Of a stretch of 64,000 bases of DNA, positions 23,647 through 35,399 are shown one piece after another. The first letter of the stretch is position 1; every line of letters starts with the position of its first letter. The notes under the pieces were generated by a model. The model searched no databases. It was not told where the DNA came from and worked only from the letters and a program-made list of their open reading frames with translations. This DNA is from Monodelphis domestica (taxonomy: Eukaryota; Chordata; Mammalia; Didelphimorphia; Didelphidae): assembly GCF_027887165.1 (NCBI RefSeq), contig NC_077232.1, forward strand, positions 15,029,255 through 15,093,254, read 5' to 3'. Both the position numbers and the translations under genes were made by a program.

Positions 23647-24376
23647 TAGGGCTTAAATACCCCCTCTGCTTAGGCTGGGCCAAAGGCCCAAGCCCTTAGA
23701 TAGCAGAGGCAAAGAAAAGAGATCAGTCCCTATCACTCACGTGACCAAAATGGAGAAACAGTCTAAGGTGCCTCCACCTCCAGCCTCCTTCAGAGCAAGC
23801 TTCTCAGAGCACAACCCCTCAGAGAAAAACCTCTCAAACTCCCTTCTGTCCTCAGACCATGCTATCTTTAAGGAAACCATCTAAGTTCCCTCCCCTCAGT
23901 TCTCACATCTACCAATCACTGTCCATGTCTTCCCTGTGCCAGTGGTGGCTCTAGTTTAATCCAGGACTGCCCAAAGGTCTGTGGCTTTGCACATGTCTGT
24001 TGAAGGTCATATTCTCAAATAATTAAATCTTCATCCTTTGCTGCAGCCCTTCCTAAATCCTTTTACCCTGAGTAGGGTGGAGATTGTATTTTAAGACCTG
24101 GTTCTTTCATTCCAAGTATCTCTATTGTATCCATTCTAATATCAATCATGACTCAAAGAAATTCCTGTTTTATGCTTAAGCATAGGTCAAAGCCCTTTCC
24201 ATTGTTTAGCAAAAGATTTCTGTCCTAAAGTAGTCTTAGGTAGGGAGCAGAAGGACCCTCCAATGCCTAGGGTTTCACATTCCAATAGAGTTTCTTACTA
24301 TCAGTAGGAAATTTTTTCCAGTATGAAATGGGGAAATTTCCAACATTCATAAGTCTAAGAAATTTTAAGGTTTACA
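23411..24376 (-). repeat. 3' LTR of ERV copy B
   Basis: TG...CA ends (plus-strand TGACAAGG at 23411, GGTTTACA ending 24376). It is closely related to the solo LTR at 53.46-54.37 kb and belongs to a subtype whose U5 side differs from LTRs A, C and D. It interrupts copy A pol at 23410, showing that B inserted later. It carries a long GA microsatellite. Confidence 0.85.
23556..23641. repeat. GA microsatellite in LTR B
   Basis: A run of GA dinucleotides with one CA interruption. The same spot in the solo LTR at 53.6 kb has only a short GA run, so this tract has expanded here. Confidence 0.95.
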
Positions 24377-24385
24377 AACCTCCCT
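24377..24385 (-). promoter_or_regulatory. Polypurine tract of ERV copy B
   Basis: The minus strand reads AGGGAGGTT immediately before the LTR start TGTAAACC, equivalent to the tract in copy A. Confidence 0.7.
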
Positions 24386-24741
24386 GATGATCATTGGGAA
24401 ACTAGTCTCCCCATTGATCATTTAACATAATCATTTTATAGTTCTAAATGCACTTATATAACTATAGATATACAAAATATTCAATTTTCTAAGAGGAATT
24501 AGAATAGTGAGGGAGGAAATAGAAAAGACAGCAAAACCAATGTTTTGCTAGGCGCATTGACAGAAAGCCAAATTAGGGGCAGTCCCTTTTGGCATAAATG
24601 TGTACAATTACAATAATGGTTCAATCAAAAGTTCAGTCCAATCAAATCATATCCAAAGTTCATTCCTCATCTTCTTGATGAAGTGTAGGTTTTCTGGCAT
24701 CTTTCTGCAACAGTTCATTCTCAGGATATAAAATTTTCAAG

Positions 24742-27700
24742 GTGGGAGGGGGAGGGAACAAAAAGGGAGGGACTAAAAAGGGAAACATCAAGGGAGGGGA
24801 GAAGGGGGACTGATTCAAAGTAAATCACTGGACTAAAAGGTAGAGCCAAAGAAGAAAAGGTTAGAATTAGAGAAGGCTATCAAAATGCGAGGGAGTCCAC
24901 AAATGACAACCATAACTTTGAACTTCAATGGGATGAACTCACCCATAAAACATAGACGAATAGCAGAATGGATTAGAATCCAAAACCCTACCATATGTTG
25001 TCTTCAAGAAACACACATGAGGCGGGTTGACAACCACAAGGTCAGAATTAAAGTATGGAGTAAGACCTTCTGGGCCTCAACTGACAGAAAGAAGGCAGGA
25101 GTGGTAATCATGATATCTTATAAATCCAAAGCAAAAATAGACCTGATCAAAAGGGATAGGGAAGGTAATTATATTTTGTTAAAAGGGATTATAGACAATG
25201 AGGAAATATCATTAATCAACATGTATGCACCAAATAATATAGCACCCAAATTTCTAATAGAGAAACTAGGAGAATTGAAGGAAGAAATACAGTAAAACCA
25301 TATTAGTGGGAGATTTAAACCAACCATAATCAAATTTAGATAAATCAAATAAAAAATAAATAAGAAAGAGATAAAAGAAGTGAATGAAATCTTAGAAAAA
25401 TTAGAATTAATAGACATATGGAGAAAAATAAATAGGGATAAAAAGGAATACACCTTCTCAGCACCACATGGCACATTCACAAAAATTGACCATACATTAG
25501 GTCACAGAAACATGGCACACAAATGCAGAAAAGCAGAAATAATGAATGCAGCCTTCTCAGATCACAAGGCAATAAAAATAATGATTAGTAATGGTACATG
25601 GAAAACCAAATCTAAAACCAATTGGAAATTAAACAATATGATACTCCAAAACCATTTAGTTAAAGAAGAAATCATAGAAACAATTAATAATTTTATCGAG
25701 GAAAGTGACAATGGCGAGACATCCTTTCAAACCTTTTGGGATGCAGCCAAAGTGGTAATCAGAGGTAAATTCATATCCCTGAATGCTTATATTAACAAAC
25801 ATGGGAGAGCAGAGATCAATCAATTGGAAATGCAAATGAAAAAACTCGAAAGCGATCAAATTAAAACCCCCCAGCAGAAAACCAAACTAGAAATCCTAAA
25901 AATTAAGGGAGAAATTAATAAAATTGAGAGTGATAGAACTATTGATTTAATAAATAAGACGAGAAGCTGGTACTTTGAAAAAACAAACAAAATAGACAAA
26001 GTACTGGTCAATCTAATTTAAAAAAGGAAGGAAGAAACGCGAATTAACAGCATTAAAGATGAAAAGGGGGACAGCACCTCCGATGAAGAGAAAATTAAGG
26101 CAATCATTAGAAATTACTTTGCCCAATTATATGGCAATAAATACACCAATTTAGGAGAAATGGATGAATATATACAAAAATACAAATTGTGTAGACTAAC
26201 AGAAGAGGAAATAGAATTCTTAAATAATCCCATATCAGAAAATGAAATCCAACAAGCCATCAAAGAACTTCCTAAGAAAAAATCCCCAGGGCCTGATGGA
26301 CTCACCAGTGAATTCTATCAAACATTCAGAGTACAGTTAATCCCAATACTATACAAACTATTTGACATAATAAGCAAAAGGAAGTTCTACCAAACTCCTT
26401 TTACGAAACAAAAATGGTACTGATTCCAAAACCAGGCAGGTCAAAAACAGAGAAAGAAAACTATAGACCAATCTCCTTAATGAATATAGATGCAAAAATC
26501 TTAAATAGGATACTAGCAAAAAGACTCCAGCAAGTGATCAGAAGGATCATTCACCATGATCAAGTAGGATTTATACCAGGGATGCCAGGCTGGTTCAACA
26601 TTAGGAAAACCATCCACATAATTGACCACATCAACAAGCAAACCAGCAAGAACAACATGATTATCTCAATAGACGCAGAAAAAATCATTTGATAAAGTAC
26701 AACACCCATTCCTATTAAAAACACTAGAAAGCATAGGAATAGAAGGCTCATTCCTAAAAATAATAAACAGTATATATCTAAAACCATCACCTAATATCAT
26801 CTGCAATGGGGATAAACTACATGCATTCCCAATAAGATCAGGAGTGAAACAAGGATGCCCATTATCACCTCTACTATTTGACATTGTACTAGAAACACTA
26901 GCAGTAGCAATTAGAGAAGAAAAAGAAATTGAAGGCATCAAAATAGGCAAAGAGGAGACCAAGTTATCACTCTTTGCAGATGACATGATGGTCTACTTAA
27001 AGAATCCTAAAGATTCAACCAAAAAGCTAATTGAAATAATCAACACCTTTAGCAAAGTTGCAGGATACAAAATAAACCCACATAAATCATCAGCTTTTCT
27101 ATATATCTCCAACAGAGCTCAGCAGCAAGAACTAGAAAGAGAAATCCCATTCAAAATCACCTTAGACAAAATAAAATACCTAGGAATCTACCTCCCAAGA
27201 CAAACACAGGAACTATATGAACACGACTACAAAACACTCGCCACACAACTAAAACTAGACTTGAGCAAATGGAAAAACATTAACTGCTCGTGGATAGGAT
27301 GAGCCAATATAATAAAAATGACCATCCTATCCAAACTTATTTATCTATTTAGTGCCATTCCCATTGAACTACCAAAATACTTCTTCACTGATTTAGAAAA
27401 AAACCATAACAAATTTCATTTGGAAGAAAAAAAGATCAAGGATATCCAGGGAAATAATGAAAAAAAAAACACATATGATGGGGGCCTTGCAGTCCCTGAC
27501 CTAAAACTATATTACAAAGCAGCAGTCATCAAAACAATTTGGTACTGGCTAAGAAACAGAAAGGAAGATCAGTGGAATAGACTGGGGGAAAGCGACCTCA
27601 GCAAGACAGTATACGATAAACCCAAGGATCCCAGCTTTTGGGACAAAAATCCACTATTCGATAAAAACTGCTGGGAAAATTGGAAGACAGTGTGGGGGAG

Positions 27701-29027
27701 ACTAGGAATAGATCAACACCTCACACTCTACACCAAGAAAAATTCAAAATGGGTGAATGACTTAAACATAAAGAAGGAAACCATAAGTAAATTGGGTAAT
27801 CAAAGAATAGAATACATGTCAGACCTTTGGGAGGGGAAAGGCTTTAAAACCAAGCAAGACATAGAAAGAATCACAAAATGTAAAATAAACAATTTTGACT
27901 ACATCAAACTAAAAAGCTTTTGTACAAACAAAACCAATGTAACTAAAATCAGAAGGGAAACAACAAATTGGGAAAAAATCTTCATAGAAACCTCTGACAA
28001 AGGTTTAATTACTCATATTTATAAAGAGCTAAATCAATTGTACAAAAAATCAAGACATTCTCCAATTGATAAATGGGCAAGGGACATGGATAGGCAGTTA
28101 TCAGATAAAGAAATCAAAACTATTAACAAGCACATGAAGAAGTGTTCTAAATCTCTTATAATCGGAGAGATGCAAATAAAAAAAACTCTGAGGTATCACC
28201 TCACACCTAGCAGATTGGCTAACATAACAGCAAAGAAAAGTAATGAATGCTGGAGGGGATGTGGCAAAGTAGGGACATTAATTCATTGCTGGTGGAGCTG
28301 TGAACTGATCCAACCATTCTGGAGGGCAATTTGGAACTATGCCCAAAGGGTGACAAAAGAATATCTACCCTTTGATCCAGCCATAGCACTGCTGGGTCTG
28401 TACCCCAAAGAGATAATGGACAAAAAGACTTGTACAAAAATATTCATAGCTGCGCTCTTTGTGGTGGCCAAAACCTGGAAAACGAGGGGATGCCCACCAA
28501 TTGGGGAATGGCTGAACAAACTGTGGTATATGTTGGTGATGGAATACTATTGTGCTAAAAGGAATAATAAAGTGGAGGAGTTCCATGTGAACTGGAACAA
28601 CCTCCTGGAAGTGATGCAGAGCGAGAGGAGCAGAACCAGGAGAACATTGTACACAGAGACTAATACACTGTGGTATAATCGAAAGTAATGGACTTCTCCA
28701 TTAGTGGCGGTGTAATGTCCCTGAACAATCTGGAGGGATCTAGGAGAAAAAAACAGTATTCATAAGCAAAGGATAAACTATGGGAGTGGAAACACCGAGA
28801 AAAAGCAACTGCCTGAATACAGCGGTTGAGGGGTCATGACAGAGGAGAGACACTAAATGAACACTCTAATGCAAATATTATCAACAAAGCAATGGGTTCA
28901 AATCAAGAAAATATGTAATGCCCAATGGATTTACGTGTCGGCTATGGGGTGTGGGGGGGAGGAAAAGAAAATGATCTATGTCTTTAATGAATAATGCTTG
29001 GAAATGATCAAATAAAATATATTTAAA
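24742..29027 (+). mobile_element. L1 retrotransposon, 5'-truncated in the inter-ORF tract, nested in ERV B
   Basis: Begins GTGGGAGGGGGAGGGAAC, inside the G-rich inter-ORF tract, and ends with an A-rich tail at about 29024-29031. Flanking near-duplicates AAAATTTTCAAG (24730-24741) and AAAAGTTTCAAG (29028-29039) are the target duplication, with one difference. It lacks 5' UTR and ORF1, like the copy at 11.8 kb. Confidence 0.95.
24885..28688 (+). pseudogene. L1 ORF2, multiply broken
   Basis: Starts at ATG 24885 and keeps the endonuclease wording ([22 protein letters not shown]). Breaks are visible at about 25293 (deletion making ATACAGTAA), 26019 (ATT to a TAA stop in NLI), 26385, 26690 (extra bases in the AEKAFD palm motif) and 27300 (CGA to TGA). 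RT motifs [10 protein letters not shown] and [11 protein letters not shown] remain at about 26850-27000. The last 456 codons, including [18 protein letters not shown], are open to TAA at 28686-28688. Confidence 0.92.
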
Positions 29028-30037
29028 AAAAGTTTCAAGCTTCTTTTTTGAAGATATTTTCTTGAACAGAATCAAAATCTTTGATTTTTTTATAACACTA
29101 AAATCTTAAACAAAATTCAAAATTCTTGGATTTTTATAAAAATACAATCTCAAACAAAAAAAATTCAAAAATAAAAAAAATTCTTAGATATTAAATTAAA
29201 ATACAATCCTCTCTGAAGTAAGTATTTAAAAAAATATCAAGTTTAGCTCAGAATGCAATGTTCAGTTATGGGGGTGTATGTGTCAATTATCAAAAGAATA
29301 GAAAAATAATCAAAAACATAAAAAATTTCAAAATAGGCCTTGTATAGGTCCAGTTTAAAGTAATTTCTATCCCACAAGTATGTAGGACAGAATGCAGTAA
29401 TATTTCACTTAGCCATTTGTAGCCAAAACTACAGGAAGTTGCCATAATATAAGAAGAAAAGAATCAGAATTCTATTTTGATGGAGAAATGTCATTCACTT
29501 GTCTGATTTTTTTTCTTCAGGGATATAGGGAACCAGCATGATAGTCAAGCTTTGTACTTGTTTGAGTACTTCGAAAAGAGTGTAGATACAAGGAAGTCGA
29601 ACGACTTAAACATAAGTTAAGTGTCGCAACCTCGAGTCTCACTTTAATATTTCTTGTGTGCTCTATTGGCACTATTCAGGTTTAGTCTGTGCTCCTTGTT
29701 TTTATCCCTTTTCCTGGAATCAGACACAAACATTAATCACAGTCCTATAATATTTTATCAATAAATGGTAGGTTCCCATAGTTTAAAGCTTTTAGGCATA
29801 TGTTGATATTATAGCAAGAGTATATATTTTAACTTGTATTACTGCAGGAAAAAAATAATATTAATATTAATTATGTGTACCTTTAGTACAAAAATGAGAA
29901 AAAAATTAAATATTCTGATCGAAAAAAATAAAAGAAATAAGAAAAATCAGAAAAAATCAGTAATTCAATATATTCTTGAAAAAATAGCATCCATTTGTCT
30001 ATGGATTATTATCTCCAATTCATATGATAAGATAGAG

Positions 30038-30540
30038 TCAATCAGTCTCAGCAGAAGATGCTTTCTTCACATGTGAGCAGTGAATCCAAGAGTCTCTTTC
30101 TCCAATCTTTATAGATGTTGGAGTAGTTAATAATATTTGGAATGGTCCTTCCCATGAAGATTGATTTGCTCCAATTCGCTTGAAATTCTTGATATAAACT
30201 TTATCTCCTGGGTTCTGCTCATGCAGAGAAAAGTCTAATGGTCCAGCTTGTACTGCAGCTCTGGATTCATGAAGTTCACATAGTTTGTGCTGTAATTCCT
30301 GTATATAGGAAGCAATTGTAGTATCTCCCCATAATAGCGATGTATAAGCCGGGGAGAAAGGCTTAGCCTGTATAGGCAGATGTCCAAAAAGCATCTCAAA
30401 TGGTGAAATATGTAAGTCTCCTCTAGGCCTGCTCCTAAGATAAAATAGGGCCAGAGGGAGAATTTCAGGGCATTTTAAATGGGTCTCAGTACATAATTTT
30501 CCAATCGTAGTTTTTAAGTTCTTTGTTCATTCTTTCCTGC
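30038..30540 (-). pseudogene. ERV copy B integrase C-terminal end
   Basis: Aligns with the integrase end of copy A (HKLCELHESRA, LDFSLH, SWEGPFQIL, then a stop at 30038-30040). At about 30535 the similarity ends abruptly and the end of gag follows within 60 bases, so protease, RT, RNase H and most of integrase are missing. Confidence 0.85.
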
Positions 30541-30599
30541 TATTTAACCTGGAGAAAAAACTGAAAAAAGTTAATTAACATCAACAAAATCAATATAAT

Positions 30600-32358
30600 C
30601 TAAGAAGAATCATCGTCATTATATTGGGAAATTCCTTGGGCACCCTCCTGAAGGGCACCTCTCTGAGGTTCATTAGCAACTCGAGCATGTTTTGGATGAG
30701 CTCCATTTCTTATATTTTGTGGTTGGGTATTATCATTATAATTTTCTTCATTTGGAGCATTGTCATTATTTTCTCAATTCCTATTTCTATAATTCTGGTT
30801 TCTAAAGTTCTTATTTCTCTATTCATTATAGTTATTTCCATTGTCATTATTATAATTTCTAGAATTCTGGTTTTTATAACCATTATCATCTTTTCTATAG
30901 TTATTATTTCTAAAACTATTATTAAACTGTGTATTCCTTCCAATCATCTTAAGAAAGGTTCTACATTCCATCATTTTGTGGCCCTTCCTCTCACAGAAGT
31001 GGCAAGTAATGGATTGATAATTGGATTTCTGGAGAGGGGCAATTGTCGTTCGTTCATTATCATGCCCACTTTCTAATTTAGTTATCCTATCTATTAAATA
31101 TCTCATTTTTTTCTTCATTTCCTCCATGTCATCATTATTTTCTTCCTCCTTTTCTTTGTTTCCCTTTAAAACATATAGAGCTGTTTTTCGCAATTCTTCA
31201 AGGTCCATATCTGACCATCTTGGGCATTGTGTTCTAAAATAATTCTTAATTGCTTTGCAAGAGTTATTTACAAAGATCCTTCTAACTTGTCTTAAGCTAC
31301 TCTCTTTAGTTAGGTCCCAATCTAAGTATCTGTCCCCAAACTCAATTATTCTGTCCATGAATGTGGAGGGTGTTTTTTCCTCCTTTTGCTTAATTTTTTC
31401 CAGTTCCATCCACTTATCTGTACTGTCTGCACATTCCTTCATTGCCGTGAGGATGGCCTCTCTACAACGGTATAGTTGTAGATAATCCTCAGGATTGTCA
31501 TAGTCCCATTCGGGATCCTGAGATGGCCAATGTGCTACATTAAGCTCCCGGGTTTTGTTGACATGAGCAATTATTTTATTTTCTTCACATTCGGTTAAAA
31601 AAGCCTGTAGCAAGTTCTCAACGTCCTTGTAAGATGGATTATACTGAAAAAATATGTCTCCCATCTTTTTTGCTACTAGAAAAGGATCTTGTTCATATGT
31701 GGGGATATTTCGTGTAAATTCATTTATTTCTTGGGGAGTAAACAGTATCCTATGTCTTAAAGTCACCACATACCCATTCTGTCCTATTTCAGGTACTTCT
31801 CTTAGAGGAAACAGGCCTCTAGTTGAATTTTGTACCTGTGGGTCAGTTTGACAAGGACAGGTTTCTTTAGGAGGACAAGATCTCCTTTGCATTGGAATTT
31901 GGTTTTCTGTAGGAGAGGGAACATGAGAAACTGGGATTGCAGGGGAAGGGTTTTTGGGATTAAATTCAGTCAAGATTTGCACTGCACGAGAGAAGCAGTC
32001 TGTTAACTGGGCTATAGGGAAGGTGTTTTCCATCTCTATTTCAGGGAAGGAAATTTCCTCATTCAAAGGTTCAGAAACAGGTCTGTTTCTGGTAGAGTGG
32101 TTGTTTGCCAACTGATCCTGTAAGAAACTTTTTAGATCTTCTAATTGGGCTTGCATTTTATCCTCAATTTTTTCTATTTTATCCTCAATATTTTCTATTT
32201 TATCCTCAATATTTTTTATTTTAGCATCTCTAAATTTAGTATTGAGGAGTACAAAAATGGACAGTACCTATTAATATAAAAATTTGGAACTATCCTGCAT
32301 TCCACAATGCCCCTAATTCTTCAGCGCCCATATAAATGTTAAAGAATGTAGTACTCAT
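30600..32358 (-). pseudogene. ERV gag with N-terminal hydrophobic segment and coiled coil, broken
   Basis: Read from ATG at 32358 downward, about 586 codons to TAG at 30600-30602. The N-terminus has an in-frame TAG at codon 23 and a one-base insertion in the hydrophobic segment. Then come heptads KIENIEDKIEKIED just upstream of 32156, a Pro-rich middle, and a p30-like capsid (PLREVPEI, FTRNIPTYEQDP, WPSQDPEWDY, QKEEKTPSTFMDRI). A single CCHC knuckle CHFCERKGHKMMEC lies at about 30990. An Asn/Arg-rich tail with two stops (near 30817 and 30775) closes it. The capsid and single knuckle fit a gamma-like Gag. The large open stretch 30819-32156 is 445 codons. Confidence 0.85.
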
Positions 32359-32582
32359 TTATATATATATGTATATATATATATTTTTTGTAATTATTTC
32401 TCTAAAAGTCTTCACAAAACACGTGGGGAGCAGGGCAAAGCAACAAACTTTCCACATGGATTTTTTTTTTCTAATCTAGGAAGTTGTTCCTTAAGGGAAA
32501 GGATATTTAGAAACAGCTCTTCCAGCCAGTACTTTAGGGTCCTGTTGCTGAAATTTAAACAGCTTAATTTAAGGAAAAAAAA
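32359..32582 (-). other. ERV copy B leader remnant with TA microsatellite
   Basis: Aligns with the leader of fragment C (about 50939-51153), including a GAAACAGCTCTTCCAGCC block. The splice donor, primer site and most of the LTR seen in C are missing here. A TATATATA tract lies at about 32359-32386. Confidence 0.7.
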
Positions 32583-32695
32583 GGTTCACATTCCAATAGA
32601 GTTCTTACTATCAGTAGGAAATTTATTCCAAATATGAAACTTTCCAATGGTGAAATTTCCAACATTCACAAGTCTAAGAAATTTTAAGGTTTACA
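32583..32695 (-). repeat. Truncated 5' LTR remnant of ERV copy B (or A)
   Basis: Only the first 113 or so bases of U3 remain, ending TTTACA at 32695. The join to the leader at GGTT (32583-32586) matches both parental sequences, consistent with a deletion at short homology. Confidence 0.75.
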
Positions 32696-34105
32696 AGTTC
32701 ATGTAAGAATTCTAAGGCTTTCTGAAAACTTTTTTTCCATATTCTTACAAAACATTAGTAGTACATCATAACAAAATGCTAAACTTGTTAGCCATTACAC
32801 AAGTCATGCTGTACCATCAGTTTCTATTTTATTGCTACCACAAAAACAGCAGCTGAAAATAGGATAGTACATGGCTGTGTTAGGATAATGGAGAAATAGG
32901 AGCTCTCCTCATGTTTCCTACACTCCCTTATAAAAACTTTGATATTTTACTTTCGAATTAATACTTATGCAGTATATAACCACACAAAAGACAGCATGGA
33001 CCACTGTTTCTACACAATACCAGTGAGGGGACTATATGGGACTGAGGCCATAGTGGCAGGGTGAAAAATTGTGCTTGTCGGCTTTCATAGGCTTGAAAAA
33101 GTTGTCCTTGTCCTTAGGTCATGCCATCCTGGAACAGCTGAAAACTTATAAATCTCCAGAGCTAGCTCTGAAAGTACTTGAAAAAATAAACTGAAGCTTT
33201 TCACCTCAGGAACAGAAATCTAGTTTAAAGGTTCTTTTTAAAATGAGAACCAAGAAAAAAAGTTATAAAATGAATGAAAAACAAAAATAAAATTCAGTAT
33301 ACATTTTTATTTGGGTGATAGTGGAGACCAGAACACAAACACAGATTAAGAAAATCAGTATTGCTGTATCCAGAGCCTCAAAGAAAAATATAAAATATTT
33401 CTTTAGTTCAAAAGGAATTCAACAAAGAACTCATTTCCCTTATTTTGTGCAAAGTGATTAGAGAACTTGGGATACAAATTATGGTACTAAGTAGCAGTTT
33501 TGTGTTTTCCTTCTCACTTGCTAAGGCTGTGAATTTTATGTGAGGCTACGGCCTTCATTGACTTTTCATTGACCTGGTATCCCATCTTGGTGACTTTTTA
33601 AATTGCTGAATTCTAGGTTCAGTTGTTGTTGGGGAGGATGTAATGCCACTAAATGGAGACCATTCTCTTTAAATTATGAAGAGATCCATTTTTTCTAACT
33701 CTTTGCTGTGGTGGCATGGAACCTAACTATATTTTACTTATGATTTATTAATTAGGACAAGGTTTTTTTCATTTTCCAAATTATTAAGCGAATTACTGTT
33801 GTATGTCTCTAGGCTAATTTGGTTCTGGTGATGTGATTTTCTTCAATTCTTTTAAAAATCAAATTAATGAATGCCAAACTATTTTATTTAATCTTCTTTG
33901 TCACCTTAATAATTTTCTATGGTTAGTTTTTCTTTAATTTCTTCATTTTCCCAGCCTCATTTCTTGATGTTTATTTTTATATTAAAAGGCAGATTCTTAA
34001 CTCAGGGTAGAAAGGACATTTTCTTAAACATCAGGTTTTTCTTGATGCTACCCTCAGCATTAGTTGTGGGTTCCTATAAGTTTCAGCTTTGCTACAGGGA
34101 TGTGA
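32696..34105. other. Unassigned intergenic sequence
   Basis: AT-rich, without a credible coding frame. A short plus-strand run near 33125-33195 reads ILEQLKTYKSPELALKVLEK before a stop, but I cannot assign it to a gene. No clear repeat is recognised. Confidence 0.4.
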
Positions 34106-34109
34106 TGGC

Positions 34110-35136
34110 TGTGAGATTTAAAATGGTTGAGGTCCCAAACTGCAGTGATTAAAATAGTGGAAGATATAAATTGTGATAGATATAAGAGAGGGTGAGCAAA
34201 TTTGACTGCAGAAATATGTTTCACTACAGTGTCTTGGGTTTAAAAATCAAATATAAGGTGGTCGCCAGGGAAATATTCCCAATTATTCAAATACCCAAGT
34301 CAATTGGGTTTTATAGAGATTTTAATTAACAATACAATGAGTAATCAAAGAAAGAGAGAGAGAGAGTAAGGAAGGAATACTTATGAAGGGCCCTAAGCCA
34401 ATATGGCCTAGACCTGAGTCTTAAAAGAGAAATCAGTCAGTTTTTTTTATAACTCACCATAAGATCTGTCTAAGTAAGGATTTCTAATGACACCAGGCCA
34501 GCAGCATCTCAGCTGCTTTCACCAGCTCCCTCCTCCATCTGAATGTTTCAGAATCAGTCTCCTCAGAATGAGTCTCTTCAATCTGAATGTTTCAGAATGA
34601 CTTCCCAGCTCTTCCCTGAGCTCTTATTTTTAAGGGCAAAATCTTCTCTGTCACCTCCCCTAAGTCCTTACATCTACCAATCACTGTAGATGTTTCTAAA
34701 GGACCGCCCATTTTGAATTCACAGCTGAGTAGTTTTAATCTCTTTAGTAAGTCAGGAAAAAAATGCTGCTGTGTCAACAAATTTCATTAGAAAAAACCTC
34801 TGAATAAGTTATCACCCTTTTAGGTTTAAGTAGTTTACAAGTTGCCCCACCTTTATAGGTACTTAGTATCCCATTGTATCAATTCTAAAACAGTCATGAC
34901 TCAAAGAACTTCCTATCCTTTCCATAAGCATGGATCAAAGCACTTTTCATTGTTCTCAAATAGATCTCTGTCCTAAAGCAGTCCTAAGTAGGGTGGAGTT
35001 GGAATATTCCCAAAGCAAGGAGCCCTCACATTCAAGTAGAATTCTCACTATGAGCTAGGGAATTTTTTTTAAGTAGCAGATTCCCCAATGGGGAAATTTC
35101 CAACATTCATAAGTCTGTGAAATTTTAAGGTTTACA
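34110..35136 (-). repeat. Solo LTR of the gamma-like ERV family, with 4-bp target duplication
   Basis: The plus strand starts TGTGAGATTTAAAATGG at 34110 and ends TTTACA at 35136, a 1.03-kb LTR similar to LTRs A and C. TGGC at 34106-34109 and TGGC at 35137-35140 flank it exactly, the 4-bp duplication expected of class I retroviral integration. No internal sequence remains, so it arose by recombination between two LTRs. Confidence 0.9.
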
Positions 35137-35399
35137 TGGCTTCTGGGATAGGAGCCCTGAAAGCAACCTCTCACTGCTCTTTCAGGCTCCTTTTGGTTTG
35201 TAGGGTTCAGAGCACTGTGAACTACATTACTCTGCGACTCAGGGTCTCAGTGCTTGTTGGAGCAATGGCTCTGGTCTTCATGTTGAGCTAAACCTGGACA
35301 GGTAAAATGAGGACTGCTTTGTTTAGGGCTTCAATTCTTCACTGCATGATTAGACAGGGAAATAGCCCTTTGCATCCACTATAGCAGGGAACATATACA

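Larger units (their letters stand above)
24386..30037 (-). other. Non-coding 3' internal region of ERV copy B, interrupted by an L1
   Basis: The parts 24386-24729 and 29040-30037 align with 18854-20168 of copy A. The alignment resumes on the other side of the L1 at the same GTTTCAAGC point, proving that the L1 inserted into copy B. No env frame is seen. Confidence 0.8.

Noticed and set aside
23517..23699. Frame encoding Arg/Glu repeats
   Set aside because: Simple translation of the GA microsatellite in the LTR, not a gene.
30624..31076. Plus-strand frame rich in Ile/Val/Phe opposite gag
   Set aside because: It is the antisense of the Asn/Arg-rich Gag tail, whose AAT/AGA codons read as ATT/TCT on the other strand. 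It looks like a membrane protein only for that reason.
33120..33195. Short plus-strand peptide ILEQLKTYKSPELALKVLEK before a stop
   Set aside because: It looks protein-like, but I see no splice-site context, no upstream frame and no family I can name. A database search would be needed; a strong hit would revive it as a processed pseudogene or exon.
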